Shown in pieces: positions 1 through 8,329 of a DNA stretch of 64,000 nt. The position numbers and the translations under genes are program-made. Below the pieces are notes generated by a model. That model made no database searches and was not told the DNA's origin. It saw only the letters and a list, made by a program, of their open reading frames with translations. Source of the DNA: Paenibacillus illinoisensis NBRC 15959 (GTDB lineage Bacteria > Bacillota > Bacilli > Paenibacillales > Paenibacillaceae); assembly GCF_004000925.1 (NCBI RefSeq), contig NZ_BIME01000002.1:620001-684000 (forward strand), read 5' to 3'. Each line of letters opens with the position of its first letter. The first letter of the stretch is position 1.

Positions 1-24
1 ACGAAAGAAAGTTTTTTTTGGCAT
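1..24 (-). CDS. Start of a gene leaving the window, possibly TetR-type
   Basis: Only eight codons are inside the window (MPKKTFFR, ATG at 24). An AAGGAG ribosome site lies about 6 nt upstream on the minus strand, and a TTGACA hexamer is found at 84-89 further up. The peptide resembles the N-terminus of some TetR-family repressors, which would fit the inverted repeat just upstream, but eight residues cannot establish a family. The start itself is well supported; the identity is a guess. Confidence 0.45.
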
Positions 25-44
25 AGAGTACTCCTTAATATAAA

Positions 45-62
45 GTGTGAACTCATTCACAC
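45..62. promoter_or_regulatory. Inverted repeat upstream of the left-edge gene
   Basis: GTGTGA-actcat-TCACAC is a perfect 6-bp-arm inverted repeat located 20-40 bp upstream of the start at 24 and downstream of the TTGACA at 84-89. The position suits a repressor operator for that gene. No binding protein can be assigned from the sequence. Confidence 0.35.
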
Positions 63-130
63 CTTATCGATAATTGATTCACATGTCAAGTAGTACTGAA
101 ATATTAAATATCAATAATGTAGGACAGACA

Positions 131-162
131 AATCAAAAGGCACCCGCCTATAGGCAGGTGCC
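131..162 (-). terminator. Rho-independent terminator of the BCCT gene
   Basis: On the minus strand a stem GGCACC-t-GCC / GGC-g-GGTGCC closes a short TATA loop (139-162) and is followed by TTTTGATTT. It lies about 40 bp past the stop codon of the BCCT transporter at 203. Confidence 0.8.
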
Positions 163-202
163 ATCTCTATAGAGATCAAGTATAGATTATCTATGGGGAA
201 CT

Positions 203-1843
203 TCATTTTGCAAGTTCCTGTTCCTCCAGTAATCGTTTCAATTTTTGGCGCTGCCGTTTTTCCTTTTGACGGCGTTCTCTGTCCTCAGCCTGCAGAGCTT
301 TAAGTAGGGAGACACACATGCCGATAAGGACAACAGCGAACGGCAGTGCGGCCACAATGGAGGCTGTCTGGAGGCCGTTCAATCCCCCGCTGATCAGCAG
401 AACTACCGCGATGGCGGACTGCAAGATTCCCCAGGTTAATTTTACTCTTGTACTCGGGTCCAACTTGCCATCTGAAGTCAGCATGCCCAGCACAAAGGTA
501 GCCGAATCCGCCGACGTAATAAAGAAGATCATGATCAGAAGAGTAGCAACGAATGCTGTAATCGTGCCTAAAGGCAGCTGCTCCAGCATAAGGAATAAAG
601 CAGTTGTTGTGTCTTCTTTGACGGCTTCCGCCAGATGAGCGGCATTGAACAATTCCAACTGAAGTCCTGTTCCCCCAAAGACGGAGAACCAGATAAATCC
701 GAAAAGGCTTGGAATAACCATGACGTAAATTACAAATTCTTTAATGGTTCTTCCTTTGGATACCCTTGCGATAAACGTGCCAACAAAAGGAGCCCACGAG
801 ATCCACCATGCCCAGTAAAATAACGTCCAGGTTCCAATCCAGGTTTCTCTTGAAAACGGCGTCAGTCTCAAACTCATGTTAATAATATTCTGCAGGTAAC
901 TTCCCAAGGTGGTCGTGAATGTGTCAAATATAAAAGAAGTCGGCCCAGTCACCAAAACAAACAACATTAATAGCACAGCTATAACGAGGTTGGTGTTGCT
1001 CAAAATCTTAATACCTTTATCCAGACCGGAGGTTGCCGAGATTAAAAACAATACAGTTACAATGGCGATGATGACAACCTGGGACAGCGTTGAGTTGGGA
1101 ATACCGAATAAGTAATTCAGCCCCCCGCCGATCTGAAGTGCACCCAATCCAAGCGAGGTCGCAACTCCGAAGATGGTGGAAATGACGGCCAGAATATCAA
1201 TGACCTTACCAAGCCAGCCTGCAGCAAGACGTTCACCGATCAAAGGAATAAAGGTCGAACTGATCAGCCCCTTATGGCCTTTCCGAAACTGGAAATAAGC
1301 AAGCGCTAAGCCGATGACGGTGTAGATGGCCCAAGGATGCAGACCCCAGTGGAAAAAGGAATAACGCATTGAAAGTCTTGCGGCTTGCGTAGTTTCGGGT
1401 ACCGCTCCCTCCGGTGCAGATAAATAGTGGGACAGCGGTTCTGCAACTCCCCAGAAAACCAGACCTATGCCCATACCAGCGCTAAACAGCATAGACAGCC
1501 AGGAAACCGTAGAATATTCCGGTTCATCATCGTCATCCCCCAGCCTGATACCGCCAAATCGGCTGAATGCCAGATAGAAAGCGAAGATCAGGAAGAACAG
1601 TGTTGCTAGCAAATAAAACCAGCCAAAATTCTGAATAGAGAAGTTGTAGGCTACGTCAGCCGCATCAGCCAGCTGATCAGGAGCGACAGCTCCCCAAATT
1701 GCAAATAGTGCAACGATGATAATTGTGATTGTAAATACCATGAAGAGAACCCCCGTTATGTAAGCTTCATCCAACTTTTCCTTAGTATGTACTAGTCCAG
1801 CGTGTAATATTTCGGAAAGCCAGCTGTTGATAAAATAAAACAA
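203..1843 (-). CDS. BCCT-family betaine/carnitine/choline transporter
   Basis: A 546-residue polytopic membrane protein of the BCCT family (OpuD/BetL type), which takes up glycine betaine or related quaternary ammonium compounds with sodium or proton symport for osmoprotection. Family hallmarks are visible: GMGIGLVFWGVAEP in the first third, and the tryptophan-rich WTLFYWAWWISWAPFVGTF segment followed by ARVSKGRTIKEF near residue 350. About twelve membrane helices are apparent, with a basic, helical C-terminal tail rich in K, R, Q and E, as in osmosensing members. The first possible start is TTG at 1843, only 1 nt from a GGCGG ribosome-like motif, so the true start may be a little downstream. 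The gene appears monocistronic, with its own promoter and terminator. Substrate is not determined. Confidence 0.9.
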   Translation of the reverse strand: MFYFINSWLSEILHAGLVHTKEKLDEAYITGVLFMVFTITIIIVALFAIWGAVAPDQLADAADVAYNFSIQNFGWFYLLATLFFLIFAFYLAFSRFGGIRLGDDDDEPEYSTVSWLSMLFSAGMGIGLVFWGVAEPLSHYLSAPEGAVPETTQAARLSMRYSFFHWGLHPWAIYTVIGLALAYFQFRKGHKGLISSTFIPLIGERLAAGWLGKVIDILAVISTIFGVATSLGLGALQIGGGLNYLFGIPNSTLSQVVIIAIVTVLFLISATSGLDKGIKILSNTNLVIAVLLMLFVLVTGPTSFIFDTFTTTLGSYLQNIINMSLRLTPFSRETWIGTWTLFYWAWWISWAPFVGTFIARVSKGRTIKEFVIYVMVIPSLFGFIWFSVFGGTGLQLELFNAAHLAEAVKEDTTTALFLMLEQLPLGTITAFVATLLIMIFFITSADSATFVLGMLTSDGKLDPSTRVKLTWGILQSAIAVVLLISGGLNGLQTASIVAALPFAVVLIGMCVSLLKALQAEDRERRQKEKRQRQKLKRLLEEQELAK

Positions 1844-1874
1844 ACCGCCTTGTATTGAAACACCCGTCGGTTTG
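1841..1874 (-). promoter_or_regulatory. 5' leader hairpin covering the BCCT start region
   Basis: CAAACCG (1868-1874 read on the minus strand) pairs perfectly with CGGTTTG (1841-1847). The 3' arm contains the GGCGG ribosome-like motif and the TTG that opens the longest reading frame. A fold here would hide the initiation region, which could make translation conditional. This is inferred from sequence only. Confidence 0.35.
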
Positions 1875-1890
1875 TTTTGATCTCTCCAGA

Positions 1891-1919
1891 ATAGTAAATT
1901 ATCTATGATCGCCTGTTAA
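1891..1919 (-). promoter_or_regulatory. Candidate sigma-A promoter for the BCCT gene
   Basis: On the minus strand TTAACA (1914-1919) and TACTAT (1891-1896) are separated by exactly 17 bp. Five of six and four of six bases match the housekeeping consensus. It would give a leader of roughly 40 nt. Confidence 0.4.
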
Positions 1920-2074
1920 ACTGAGATGGTAGATTGAGAATTTCAGATTTTAGTTATATAGAAATAACTTGAAAAATCTAAGAGGGAATCATCACTTTTA
2001 GGAGCAGCATTTGAAAGTATAGTGTATTTTTAAATATAAGAGATTCTGAAGAAAGAAATGAAAGGATGAGAAGG

Positions 2075-2836
2075 ATGATAAGACTCGAGTCTGGTATGTC
2101 CATAGATAACGAATTATTTTCTGATATTGTCAGGTATGAGCACGTAACGATAAGCAGAACGACTATAAAAAACTCGAATGTTGGTTCACCTATCTTTTGG
2201 AGCTGTAATCTGAATCAACTTGTGTTTGATACCTGCGATCTTAACAATGCGAGATTTTTTGCCGATACTACGATTGATCATTGTACATTTATTCGTTCCG
2301 ACTTGCGCTCAGTTGGCATTGCCAAGGGCGAAGCTGTTTTCACCAATTGTGAGTTTTCCTCCTGCGATATGAGAGGCATGACATTGGAGAATGCAACGTT
2401 CATCGATTGTACTTTTGTTAAATGCAGATTCAATGACCAGATTTTACAAGCGGCGAATATCGTTAATTGTTCCTTTTCCGGCAAGCTGGTTGATATTACG
2501 TTTGAGGGAAATGGCAAACAAAAGCTAATCGCCAATTTTGAAAACTGCATCCTTGAAGGTGTTCGTTTTGTGAACTGTGACCTGACGCAATGTATTCCGC
2601 CAAAATACAAAAATCATCTGTATGTTGAACAGGTATCCTCACGTGTGAAAAATGCGATGACGAAGATTGACAATGACCCTAATCTATCTGACGATGAACG
2701 GAAAGTACTGGTACGCAGTCTGCGCAAGCTTGAGCATATGAATCAATATATTTTTAACACAGTACATATGAAGAAAATATATGGTGATGTTTTTGTTGAA
2801 CGATTTTTCAGTAGTCTGGACGTTCAGCGAGAATGA
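2075..2836 (+). CDS. Pentapeptide-repeat-like protein
   Basis: About 253 residues. Residues 30-170 carry repeating units in which a central F or L is followed by small or charged residues and C or N (FDTCDLNNARF, CTFIRSDLRS, CEFSSCDMRGMTL, CTFVKCRF), the pattern of a right-handed quadrilateral beta-helix of the pentapeptide-repeat superfamily. The C-terminal 80 residues are a separate charged helical region. I start at ATG 2075 rather than 2066 because AAAGG at 2061-2065 then lies at normal spacing. Such proteins have varied roles, including gyrase protection, and nothing here identifies a specific one. No operon partner is evident; the catalase 170 bp downstream has its own leader. Confidence 0.7.
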   Translation: MIRLESGMSIDNELFSDIVRYEHVTISRTTIKNSNVGSPIFWSCNLNQLVFDTCDLNNARFFADTTIDHCTFIRSDLRSVGIAKGEAVFTNCEFSSCDMRGMTLENATFIDCTFVKCRFNDQILQAANIVNCSFSGKLVDITFEGNGKQKLIANFENCILEGVRFVNCDLTQCIPPKYKNHLYVEQVSSRVKNAMTKIDNDPNLSDDERKVLVRSLRKLEHMNQYIFNTVHMKKIYGDVFVERFFSSLDVQRE

Positions 2837-2932
2837 TCCTGTCACAGGTCTGTTATTAAAAAACCGCATCGAAGTTTCAAACCAAGGATTGTCCCAGTAG
2901 TTGTTCGTTGAAGGTTCTAGATACAGCCTCCG

Positions 2933-2953
2933 AATATGACATGCTGTCATATT
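2933..2953. promoter_or_regulatory. Perfect 21-bp palindrome upstream of the catalase gene
   Basis: AATATGACA-tgc-TGTCATATT has two perfect 9-bp arms and lies about 55 bp before the catalase start. It does not resemble the PerR box. It could be an operator for the catalase or a small hairpin ending transcription of the upstream gene; there is no U-run, which favours an operator. Confidence 0.45.
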
Positions 2954-3008
2954 GAGTACCTAGCCATGCATATATATCCCCGAGAATGTAGGTATAGGGG
3001 GCGGAACA

Positions 3009-4406
3009 ATGGACGGTAACAATGCTAATAATCAGGGAAACAATCGAAGCAGGAAGGGAGGCAATGTGCAATCCGAGTGGCATGCCATGCAGTCGCCAGA
3101 ACACCATTCACAGACAGTAGGGGAACGGGGGCCGATTCTGGAGCAGGACAGCATGCTGCATGAAACACTCGAAACCTTTGTCCACGAAAAAATTTTAGAG
3201 CGCCCGGTCCACGTAAAGGGATTCGGAGCATTGGGTTATTTTGAAACCCTACACTCGATGGCCGCTTATACGAACCTGTGCTTCTTACAAAAACCAGGAC
3301 AACAGGTTGCTGTTACCGTTCGTTTCTCACTTGCGGTCAGCAACAAAGGAACACCCGATACATCCCGCAACGTTCGTGGATTTTCGACGAAATTTTATAC
3401 CGAGCAAGGCGTTTTCGACCTGCTTTGTAATCATATCCCCGTGTTTCTCGTACGAGACCCGATCCGGTTTCCTGAGTCAATTCATGCTTTCCTGCCATCA
3501 CCCGTTAACAATCTCATTGATCCGAATCGATTCTGGGGGTTCATTGCTAGAGCACCAGAGGCAACCCATTTCGTTGTACGACTGTACTCGGACGAAGGGA
3601 CGATCAAGAGCCTCCGCCATACGCCAGGACACAGTGTTAACACCTATGTTTGGAAAAATGCAAAGAACGAACGCTTCTACGTCAAATATCGCTGGATTCC
3701 ATTAGCTGGAGAGCAATATATCGATGCGGAAGAAGCGGCTCGCTTGGCTAGCGAGAACCCCGATTATTCGGGTAAAGACTTATATGACACGATTGCACAA
3801 GGTACACCTGTCCAGTATGGGCTGTATGTGCAGTTGATGAACCCACAGGATGAGGCAATGCTGCCGTTCGATCCGTTGGATGACACGAAAGTGTGGGATG
3901 TGCGTCAATTCCCGCTTCTGCCCGTTGGTCGACTCGTCTTGGATAAGAACCCGACGAATTATCAGGAGCAGATCGAGAAGCTGGCATTCTCCCCGTCCAA
4001 CCTTCTGGATGGTGCTGAGCTGTCCGATGATAAAATGCTGCAAGGCCGCAGTAATATTTATTGGGATTCACAGCGCCACCGCCTTGGATCGGACTTTCGC
4101 AAAATTCCGATTAACCATCAAGCCAACTGGTCACCGATGGATCAGGTAACGAGCGGAGAAGGGCGTTATGTAGCTGGCCGGCTCGTTCGATCCGATATTC
4201 CGAAGGCTGATAATTTCACCCAAGCGGGACAATTCTACCAGTCGCTAACAGGGGTTCAACAGGATCATCTTGTTCAGAACCTCGCTGATGACTTATCGGC
4301 AGCTTCTCATGAGATACAGACGATTGTGTTAGGCTATTTATACGAGGCTGATGCAACATTAGCCGAAAGGGTAGCACGCCAGATCGCTGCGTTGAAGAAG
4401 GGATAA
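3009..4406 (+). CDS. Monofunctional heme catalase
   Basis: 465 residues, within the range of small-subunit heme catalases, which convert hydrogen peroxide to water and oxygen. The distal catalytic His is in RPVHVKGFGALGYF (His68), the distal Asn is the N of LLCNHIPVF (Asn141; the usual NN is NH here), and the proximal heme-ligand Tyr with its Arg partner is in RSNIYWDSQRHRLG (Arg347, Tyr351). The RNVRGFSTKFYTEQG and VFLVRDPIRFP segments are also typical. The start ATG is preceded by a GGGGGCGGA ribosome site. The N-terminal 20 residues are Asn- and Gly-rich and show no signal peptide, so the enzyme is probably cytosolic. It is followed by its own terminator, and a perfect palindrome upstream suggests local regulation. 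Confidence 0.92.
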   Translation: MDGNNANNQGNNRSRKGGNVQSEWHAMQSPEHHSQTVGERGPILEQDSMLHETLETFVHEKILERPVHVKGFGALGYFETLHSMAAYTNLCFLQKPGQQVAVTVRFSLAVSNKGTPDTSRNVRGFSTKFYTEQGVFDLLCNHIPVFLVRDPIRFPESIHAFLPSPVNNLIDPNRFWGFIARAPEATHFVVRLYSDEGTIKSLRHTPGHSVNTYVWKNAKNERFYVKYRWIPLAGEQYIDAEEAARLASENPDYSGKDLYDTIAQGTPVQYGLYVQLMNPQDEAMLPFDPLDDTKVWDVRQFPLLPVGRLVLDKNPTNYQEQIEKLAFSPSNLLDGAELSDDKMLQGRSNIYWDSQRHRLGSDFRKIPINHQANWSPMDQVTSGEGRYVAGRLVRSDIPKADNFTQAGQFYQSLTGVQQDHLVQNLADDLSAASHEIQTIVLGYLYEADATLAERVARQIAALKKG

Positions 4407-4420
4407 TTCAGTACAAAAAC

Positions 4421-4473
4421 GGACCGTAAGTGTTCATCTTTCATCGATGAATGCTTTCGGTCCTTTTGTTTTT
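4421..4473 (+). terminator. Terminator after the catalase gene
   Basis: GGACCG (4421-4426) pairs with CGGTCC (4458-4463), with an inner TTCATC/GATGAA stem, followed by TTTTGTTTTT. Confidence 0.75.
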
Positions 4474-4550
4474 ATCCTTTACCTACTATGCCGTGGCAGC
4501 AAATTAATAAAATTCTAATAAACGATGGTATCGGTTTCCGCTTCACTTCG

Positions 4551-4808
4551 TTAACGTCTTCGGAAGGCTCCGCCGCGTGCCAGAGCGAAGAAGATGAGCA
4601 GGGCAATAATCGAGCCAACGATGGCTGGAATAATATGAAATCCGCCAATCACCGGACCCCTTGGTCCCAGCAATTCTGTTCCTAACCAGGAACCGATAAA
4701 ACCCGCAATGATATTACCAAGTACACCGCCCGGTACGTCACGCCCAATCAAGTTGCCGCTTAACCAGCCAATAAGTCCACCAACAATGAGTACCCAGAGC
4801 AGATCCAT
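4551..4808 (-). CDS. GlsB/YeaQ/YmgE-family small membrane protein
   Basis: An 85-residue protein made of three hydrophobic, glycine-rich helices. GGLIGWLSGNLIG near the N-terminus, GVLGNIIAGFIGSWLG in the middle and a short RRR tail match the transglycosylase-associated (GlsB/YeaQ/YmgE) stress-protein family. The start ATG has a clear GGAG ribosome site at normal spacing (AAAGGAGAACAACTC). Members are commonly induced by general stress or acid; their molecular function is not known. It appears monocistronic and faces the two-component genes at 4964. Confidence 0.85.
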   Translation of the reverse strand: MDLLWVLIVGGLIGWLSGNLIGRDVPGGVLGNIIAGFIGSWLGTELLGPRGPVIGGFHIIPAIVGSIIALLIFFALARGGAFRRR

Positions 4809-4963
4809 TGAGTTGTTCTCCTTTCTTCGGGTTTATTACAAGTTATGTTGGGCTCAGTGGAATATACCTCAGCTTCCAGTTGGTGGAGGAATCTAAAGTG
4901 TCTGTGCTAAGATTGGGTTAAATATAATTGAAGCTGGAGAACAAGGCTAGATAGGGGTGTACA

Positions 4964-5671
4964 TTGAAGAAAATTCTAGTCATTGATGATGAAGCTGCCA
5001 TCAGAGATTTAATCGAGCTCGTACTGAGGAGAGAAAACTACGTTGTTCAAACTGCTGAAAACGGTAAAATAGCCCTGCAGCTGCTGGATGCTTTTGGGCC
5101 GGACCTGGTGGTGCTTGACTTGATGCTGCCTGACTGCTCCGGATATGACCTGTGCAAGGAAATCACCGGGAAACGTGCCGTTCCTGTCATCATGCTCTCT
5201 GCCAAAAATGAGGTAATCGACAAAGTGCTCGGACTTGAGCTAGGAGCGGAAGATTACATGACCAAACCCTTTGACAATCGTGAATTGCTCGCTCGGATCA
5301 AGGTGATTCTGAGAAGAAACGAGAGCAAGGAGAAATCCAGTGAAGGAACAGAGATGAAATCAACACCCATCATTCATGAAGAGCTAACATTTGATCTGGA
5401 AAGCCGAAGGGTGCTGAAAAACGGTGTACCCGTGTCTTTAACGGCCAAAGAGTTTAAAATTCTGGAAACGTTACTCAAAAGGCCGGACAAAATCTTTACC
5501 CGGGATGAGCTGCTGCAGATCGGATGGGGATATGACTTTATGGGAGACAGTCGCAGTGTGGATATGACCATCATGCGATTACGGAAAAAGCTGGAGGATA
5601 ACGCGGACGAACCGAAGTATGTCAGGACGATCTATGGATTCGGCTATCAGCTTGGAGGTGGCGAGGCCTGA
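4964..5671 (+). CDS. OmpR/PhoB-family response regulator
   Basis: 235 residues. The N-terminal receiver domain (1-120) has the acidic pair in VIDDE, phospho-acceptor Asp52 in VVLDLMLPD, the conserved Ser/Thr region VIMLSAK and Lys in DYMTKPFD. The C-terminal winged helix (about 140-232) includes VSLTAKEFKILETLL and the recognition-helix segment SRSVDMTIMRLRKKL, ending YVRTIYGFGYQL. The start is TTG at 4964 with GGGGTG upstream. It overlaps the sensor kinase gene by 4 nt, so the two form one translationally coupled operon. The signal is unknown. Confidence 0.93.
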   Translation: MKKILVIDDEAAIRDLIELVLRRENYVVQTAENGKIALQLLDAFGPDLVVLDLMLPDCSGYDLCKEITGKRAVPVIMLSAKNEVIDKVLGLELGAEDYMTKPFDNRELLARIKVILRRNESKEKSSEGTEMKSTPIIHEELTFDLESRRVLKNGVPVSLTAKEFKILETLLKRPDKIFTRDELLQIGWGYDFMGDSRSVDMTIMRLRKKLEDNADEPKYVRTIYGFGYQLGGGEA

Positions 5672-7095
5672 AATATGCAACCCGGTTACTGCTGAATTAT
5701 TTATTTTTCTCCGTGCTGTCCTTTGGCATCATCATTTTTGCGGTGAATAAAGCCATTGATTACTACAGCTTCGTTACTATTGAGAAACAAATGATGGAGA
5801 AGGCGGATCTGTCCGAGCTATCCTTTCGAGAGGTGTTAGCACAGCATAGGTCATCGTCAGTAGAGCCCCAGACCCAGGAAATCGTCAGACTTGCTCTGGA
5901 GAAGCTGAAAGCTTCAGGGAAGGAAGTACGAATTTATGACAGCTCCAAGCAGCTGCTGGGCCTCGCTGTGGATGGCATCATCATTAATGATGGCAAACCT
6001 CTTATTTTTGACAAAAATATTGAGAAAGCCCTGAGCGGCAGTTATGCCTACACCGTAACGGAAGATCATCTGCTTTATTTTGCGACTCCCATTCAGAATC
6101 AATTTTACGAGAACGCTTATGTGTATGAGTTCGTGGACGACATTTCGTACTTTTATGTGATGATGGATCAAATCCGTTATATCCTGTTTGCGGGTGCGGG
6201 CGGTTTCATTGTACTGATTACGTTAGCCAGTCTGTGGATTGCCCGCAACACAACCAAGCCGATTAAGGTGCTGCTTGGCGCTGTGCAAAGCTTCTCTAGA
6301 CAAGAGTTTCAAAGAGTTCATCTTAACCGGAAGGATGAGCTGGGCATGCTGGCAGATGGGCTGGATTCCATGGGGCGTCAGCTACATGATTACATTCAGT
6401 ACCAGAAACAATTTGTCTCCAACGTATCTCACGAGTTAAAAACACCCTTGGCAGCGATTCGTGGTTTCTCTCAATACTTGGTTGAAGGGGAGAATGAGAA
6501 CAAGGAACTGCAAAAAATCTATGGTCATCTGCTGCAGGAGTCGGATCGGTTGACACGCTTGATTAATGAACTGTTGCTGCTATCCCGCTTCGACAAGGCT
6601 GGTTCTAACGAACTGGAAGCCCGGAAAACGGAAATGAACGAACTGATTCAGCAGGTGGCAATGAATATGGAAGCGAAGTCTAAAGATAAAGGGATCAAGA
6701 TTATGGTTAGTAAAGCACAGGGAGAACCGGATGATGAGGGTACAACAAGAGTTTATGCCAACATCAATCCAATGTTAATGTCCCATGCAATCGCCAACCT
6801 TGTGGACAACGCTATCAAGTACTCAGGCAATCACTCACAGATTAAAGTAGAGATGGAACATACGCCAAGCGAGATCGTTATTCGGATACGTGATCAAGGA
6901 ATCGGAATTGCGAGCGATGAACTGGAGAGAGTGCAGGAACGCTTTTACCGGGCAAAAAATGCAAGTACAGCGAACGGTTCAGGTCTTGGACTTTCGATTT
7001 GCAAGGAGATTGTAGAGCGGTTTAATGGATATATCGACATGGAAAGTCAGATCGGGGAAGGAACGAGCGTTACGATTGTTTTGCCTCGTGTGTAG
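5668..7095 (+). CDS. Membrane sensor histidine kinase, apparent CTG start
   Basis: 475 residues when started at CTG 5668, where a GGAGGTG ribosome site ends 7 nt upstream and CTG overlaps the regulator's TGA (CTGA). The only later candidate, GTG 5713, would cut into the first transmembrane helix and lacks a ribosome site. Order: TM1 (about 7-28), an extracytoplasmic sensor region (about 30-165), TM2 (about 170-192), HAMP, HisKA with His255 in NVSHELKTPLAAIRG, and the ATPase domain with NLVDNAIKYSG, IRDQGIGI and GSGLGLSICKEIV. It should phosphorylate the regulator encoded just upstream. The ligand is unknown. Confidence 0.9.
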   Translation: MKYATRLLLNYLFFSVLSFGIIIFAVNKAIDYYSFVTIEKQMMEKADLSELSFREVLAQHRSSSVEPQTQEIVRLALEKLKASGKEVRIYDSSKQLLGLAVDGIIINDGKPLIFDKNIEKALSGSYAYTVTEDHLLYFATPIQNQFYENAYVYEFVDDISYFYVMMDQIRYILFAGAGGFIVLITLASLWIARNTTKPIKVLLGAVQSFSRQEFQRVHLNRKDELGMLADGLDSMGRQLHDYIQYQKQFVSNVSHELKTPLAAIRGFSQYLVEGENENKELQKIYGHLLQESDRLTRLINELLLLSRFDKAGSNELEARKTEMNELIQQVAMNMEAKSKDKGIKIMVSKAQGEPDDEGTTRVYANINPMLMSHAIANLVDNAIKYSGNHSQIKVEMEHTPSEIVIRIRDQGIGIASDELERVQERFYRAKNASTANGSGLGLSICKEIVERFNGYIDMESQIGEGTSVTIVLPRV

Positions 7096-7114
7096 ACCGC
7101 ATTCTAAACCCAAG

Positions 7115-7133
7115 CCTAATTAGGTAACGTTAC
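7115..7133. promoter_or_regulatory. Two abutting perfect 10-bp palindromes
   Basis: CCTAATTAGG (7115-7124) and GTAACGTTAC (7124-7133) share one base and sit between the kinase stop codon and the lipoprotein gene. The layout suggests binding sites controlling the lipoprotein gene, possibly by the adjacent response regulator, though OmpR-type regulators usually use direct repeats. Confidence 0.35.
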
Positions 7134-7218
7134 AAGATTGGTACATTTCTGTTATGAGACTAACAAATGCTTTTTTTATAATCACTTCATAAGAACAAAT
7201 CACATTTATGGAGGGATC

Positions 7219-7923
7219 ATGATGAAGTTAACAAAGAAAGCTGCAGGTTTTATCGTACTAGGTGCTTTACTAACGGGGGCATTAACGGGCTGTCAGTCCA
7301 GTGATGCTACATCTCCAGCAACCGGACAGAACACAGCAAATGAACAAAGCAAAGGTGAAGGAGCATCGAATTCCACAGCACCTCCTTCTGAAAATTCCGA
7401 AGAACAGAGTGGTGAAGCGATTAAGGAAGGTTCGATGGAGAAGGAAGGCAATGTGGTGCTGAAGGAGCTTGCTTTTGTCTATAATGAGCACACCATTGCG
7501 ATTTCCGATACAGCGAATGAAGAGCAGATGGAACAGATGCTCGGGAAACCGGATAATCTGAAATCCCATACGTACACTGCCGACGATGGAACCAACATGG
7601 ATACGTTAATCGGTTTTACAGAAAAGGTATATACGTATCCTGGTCTGGAAATTAAAACAATCAGTATACCGGAGGGGAAACAAGACTCCATCTTTCATAT
7701 CGAGATTACAGATCCTAAGTACGCAACAGTACGAAACATTAAAGCAGGAGATAGTCTGGATACACTCAAAAACGCCTACCCTGAGGGGAAACTGCTTGGT
7801 GATGGAGCCCCTGATGAGGAGGATGACTTCCGTTACGAGCCGTCCAACTATGTGGATGTGATGTCGTTTCATATTAAGGATGCCAAGGTGGAGAGCATTC
7901 AGATCTACAGCCTTCTGGACTAA
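7219..7923 (+). CDS. Secreted lipoprotein of unknown function
   Basis: About 234 residues. The N-terminus MMKLTKKAAGFIVLGALL followed by the lipobox LTGC marks a lipoprotein exported by Sec and anchored outside the membrane. After the Cys comes a low-complexity linker rich in S, T, N, E and G up to about residue 75, then a mixed alpha/beta domain with no motif I recognise. GGAGG precedes the start; ATG 7219 and ATG 7222 are both possible. It follows the two-component operon by about 120 bp and has its own palindromic upstream region, so it may be a target or accessory of that system. This is inference from position. Confidence 0.75.
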   Translation: MMKLTKKAAGFIVLGALLTGALTGCQSSDATSPATGQNTANEQSKGEGASNSTAPPSENSEEQSGEAIKEGSMEKEGNVVLKELAFVYNEHTIAISDTANEEQMEQMLGKPDNLKSHTYTADDGTNMDTLIGFTEKVYTYPGLEIKTISIPEGKQDSIFHIEITDPKYATVRNIKAGDSLDTLKNAYPEGKLLGDGAPDEEDDFRYEPSNYVDVMSFHIKDAKVESIQIYSLLD

Positions 7924-7970
7924 TATATAGTGATCGACGTTGGTAAGCCATTCATACGATTCACCTTTAA

Positions 7971-8000
7971 TACCTGCCCGGAAGAGGGCAGGTATTTTTT
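7971..8000 (+). terminator. Terminator after the lipoprotein gene
   Basis: TACCTGCCC-ggaaga-GGGCAGGTA followed by TTTTTT: a strong rho-independent terminator about 50 bp past the stop. Confidence 0.88.
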
Positions 8001-8025
8001 CGTTTGTAGACTCGTCAGCAAGTGA

Positions 8026-8220
8026 AAAAAACATGAACTTCTCTATTCATTGGGTGCTGATCAAGTCATTCATTACAGAAAGGAAAAATTTGAAGAGATT
8101 CTAAAAGATATCGATTTAGTATTTGACACGATGGGTGGAGTAGTAGCTGAGAACAGCTATAAAGTGCTTAAGCCAAATACCGGAAGACTGATTACCAAAT
8201 TACCAATAAGTAGGCATTGA
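8026..8220 (+). pseudogene. C-terminal remnant of a zinc-type (quinone oxidoreductase) dehydrogenase
   Basis: A 65-codon open stretch with no start reads HELLYSLGADQVIHYRKE, then LVFDTMGG and KVLKPNTGRLI. This matches the cofactor-domain region of MDR-superfamily NADP-dependent oxidoreductases, where LGAD-x-VI-x-Y and DTxGG-x-V-LKP-G-G are standard. The catalytic N-terminal half and the last 50-60 residues are missing. It sits between a terminator and the ABC-F gene, so it is probably what remains of a gene disrupted when this AT-rich patch was rearranged. Confidence 0.7.
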
Positions 8221-8329
8221 AACTTTGGGAGTTTTCATTTCCGCAAGATGGCAAAAGGGAATGGTGGATAAATGATACCTCAGTACATATTACTGGGGAA
8301 AGTAAAATAGATTGAACTAGTCGGTAAAC

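Noticed and set aside
318..1609. Several open frames on the plus strand opposite the BCCT gene
   Set aside because: They are antisense to a clearly coding membrane protein, lack ribosome sites and have no recognisable content.
7138..7218. Earlier in-frame start for the lipoprotein
   Set aside because: It would put 27 unrelated residues in front of a perfect lipoprotein signal peptide, and the GGAGG site points to 7219/7222.
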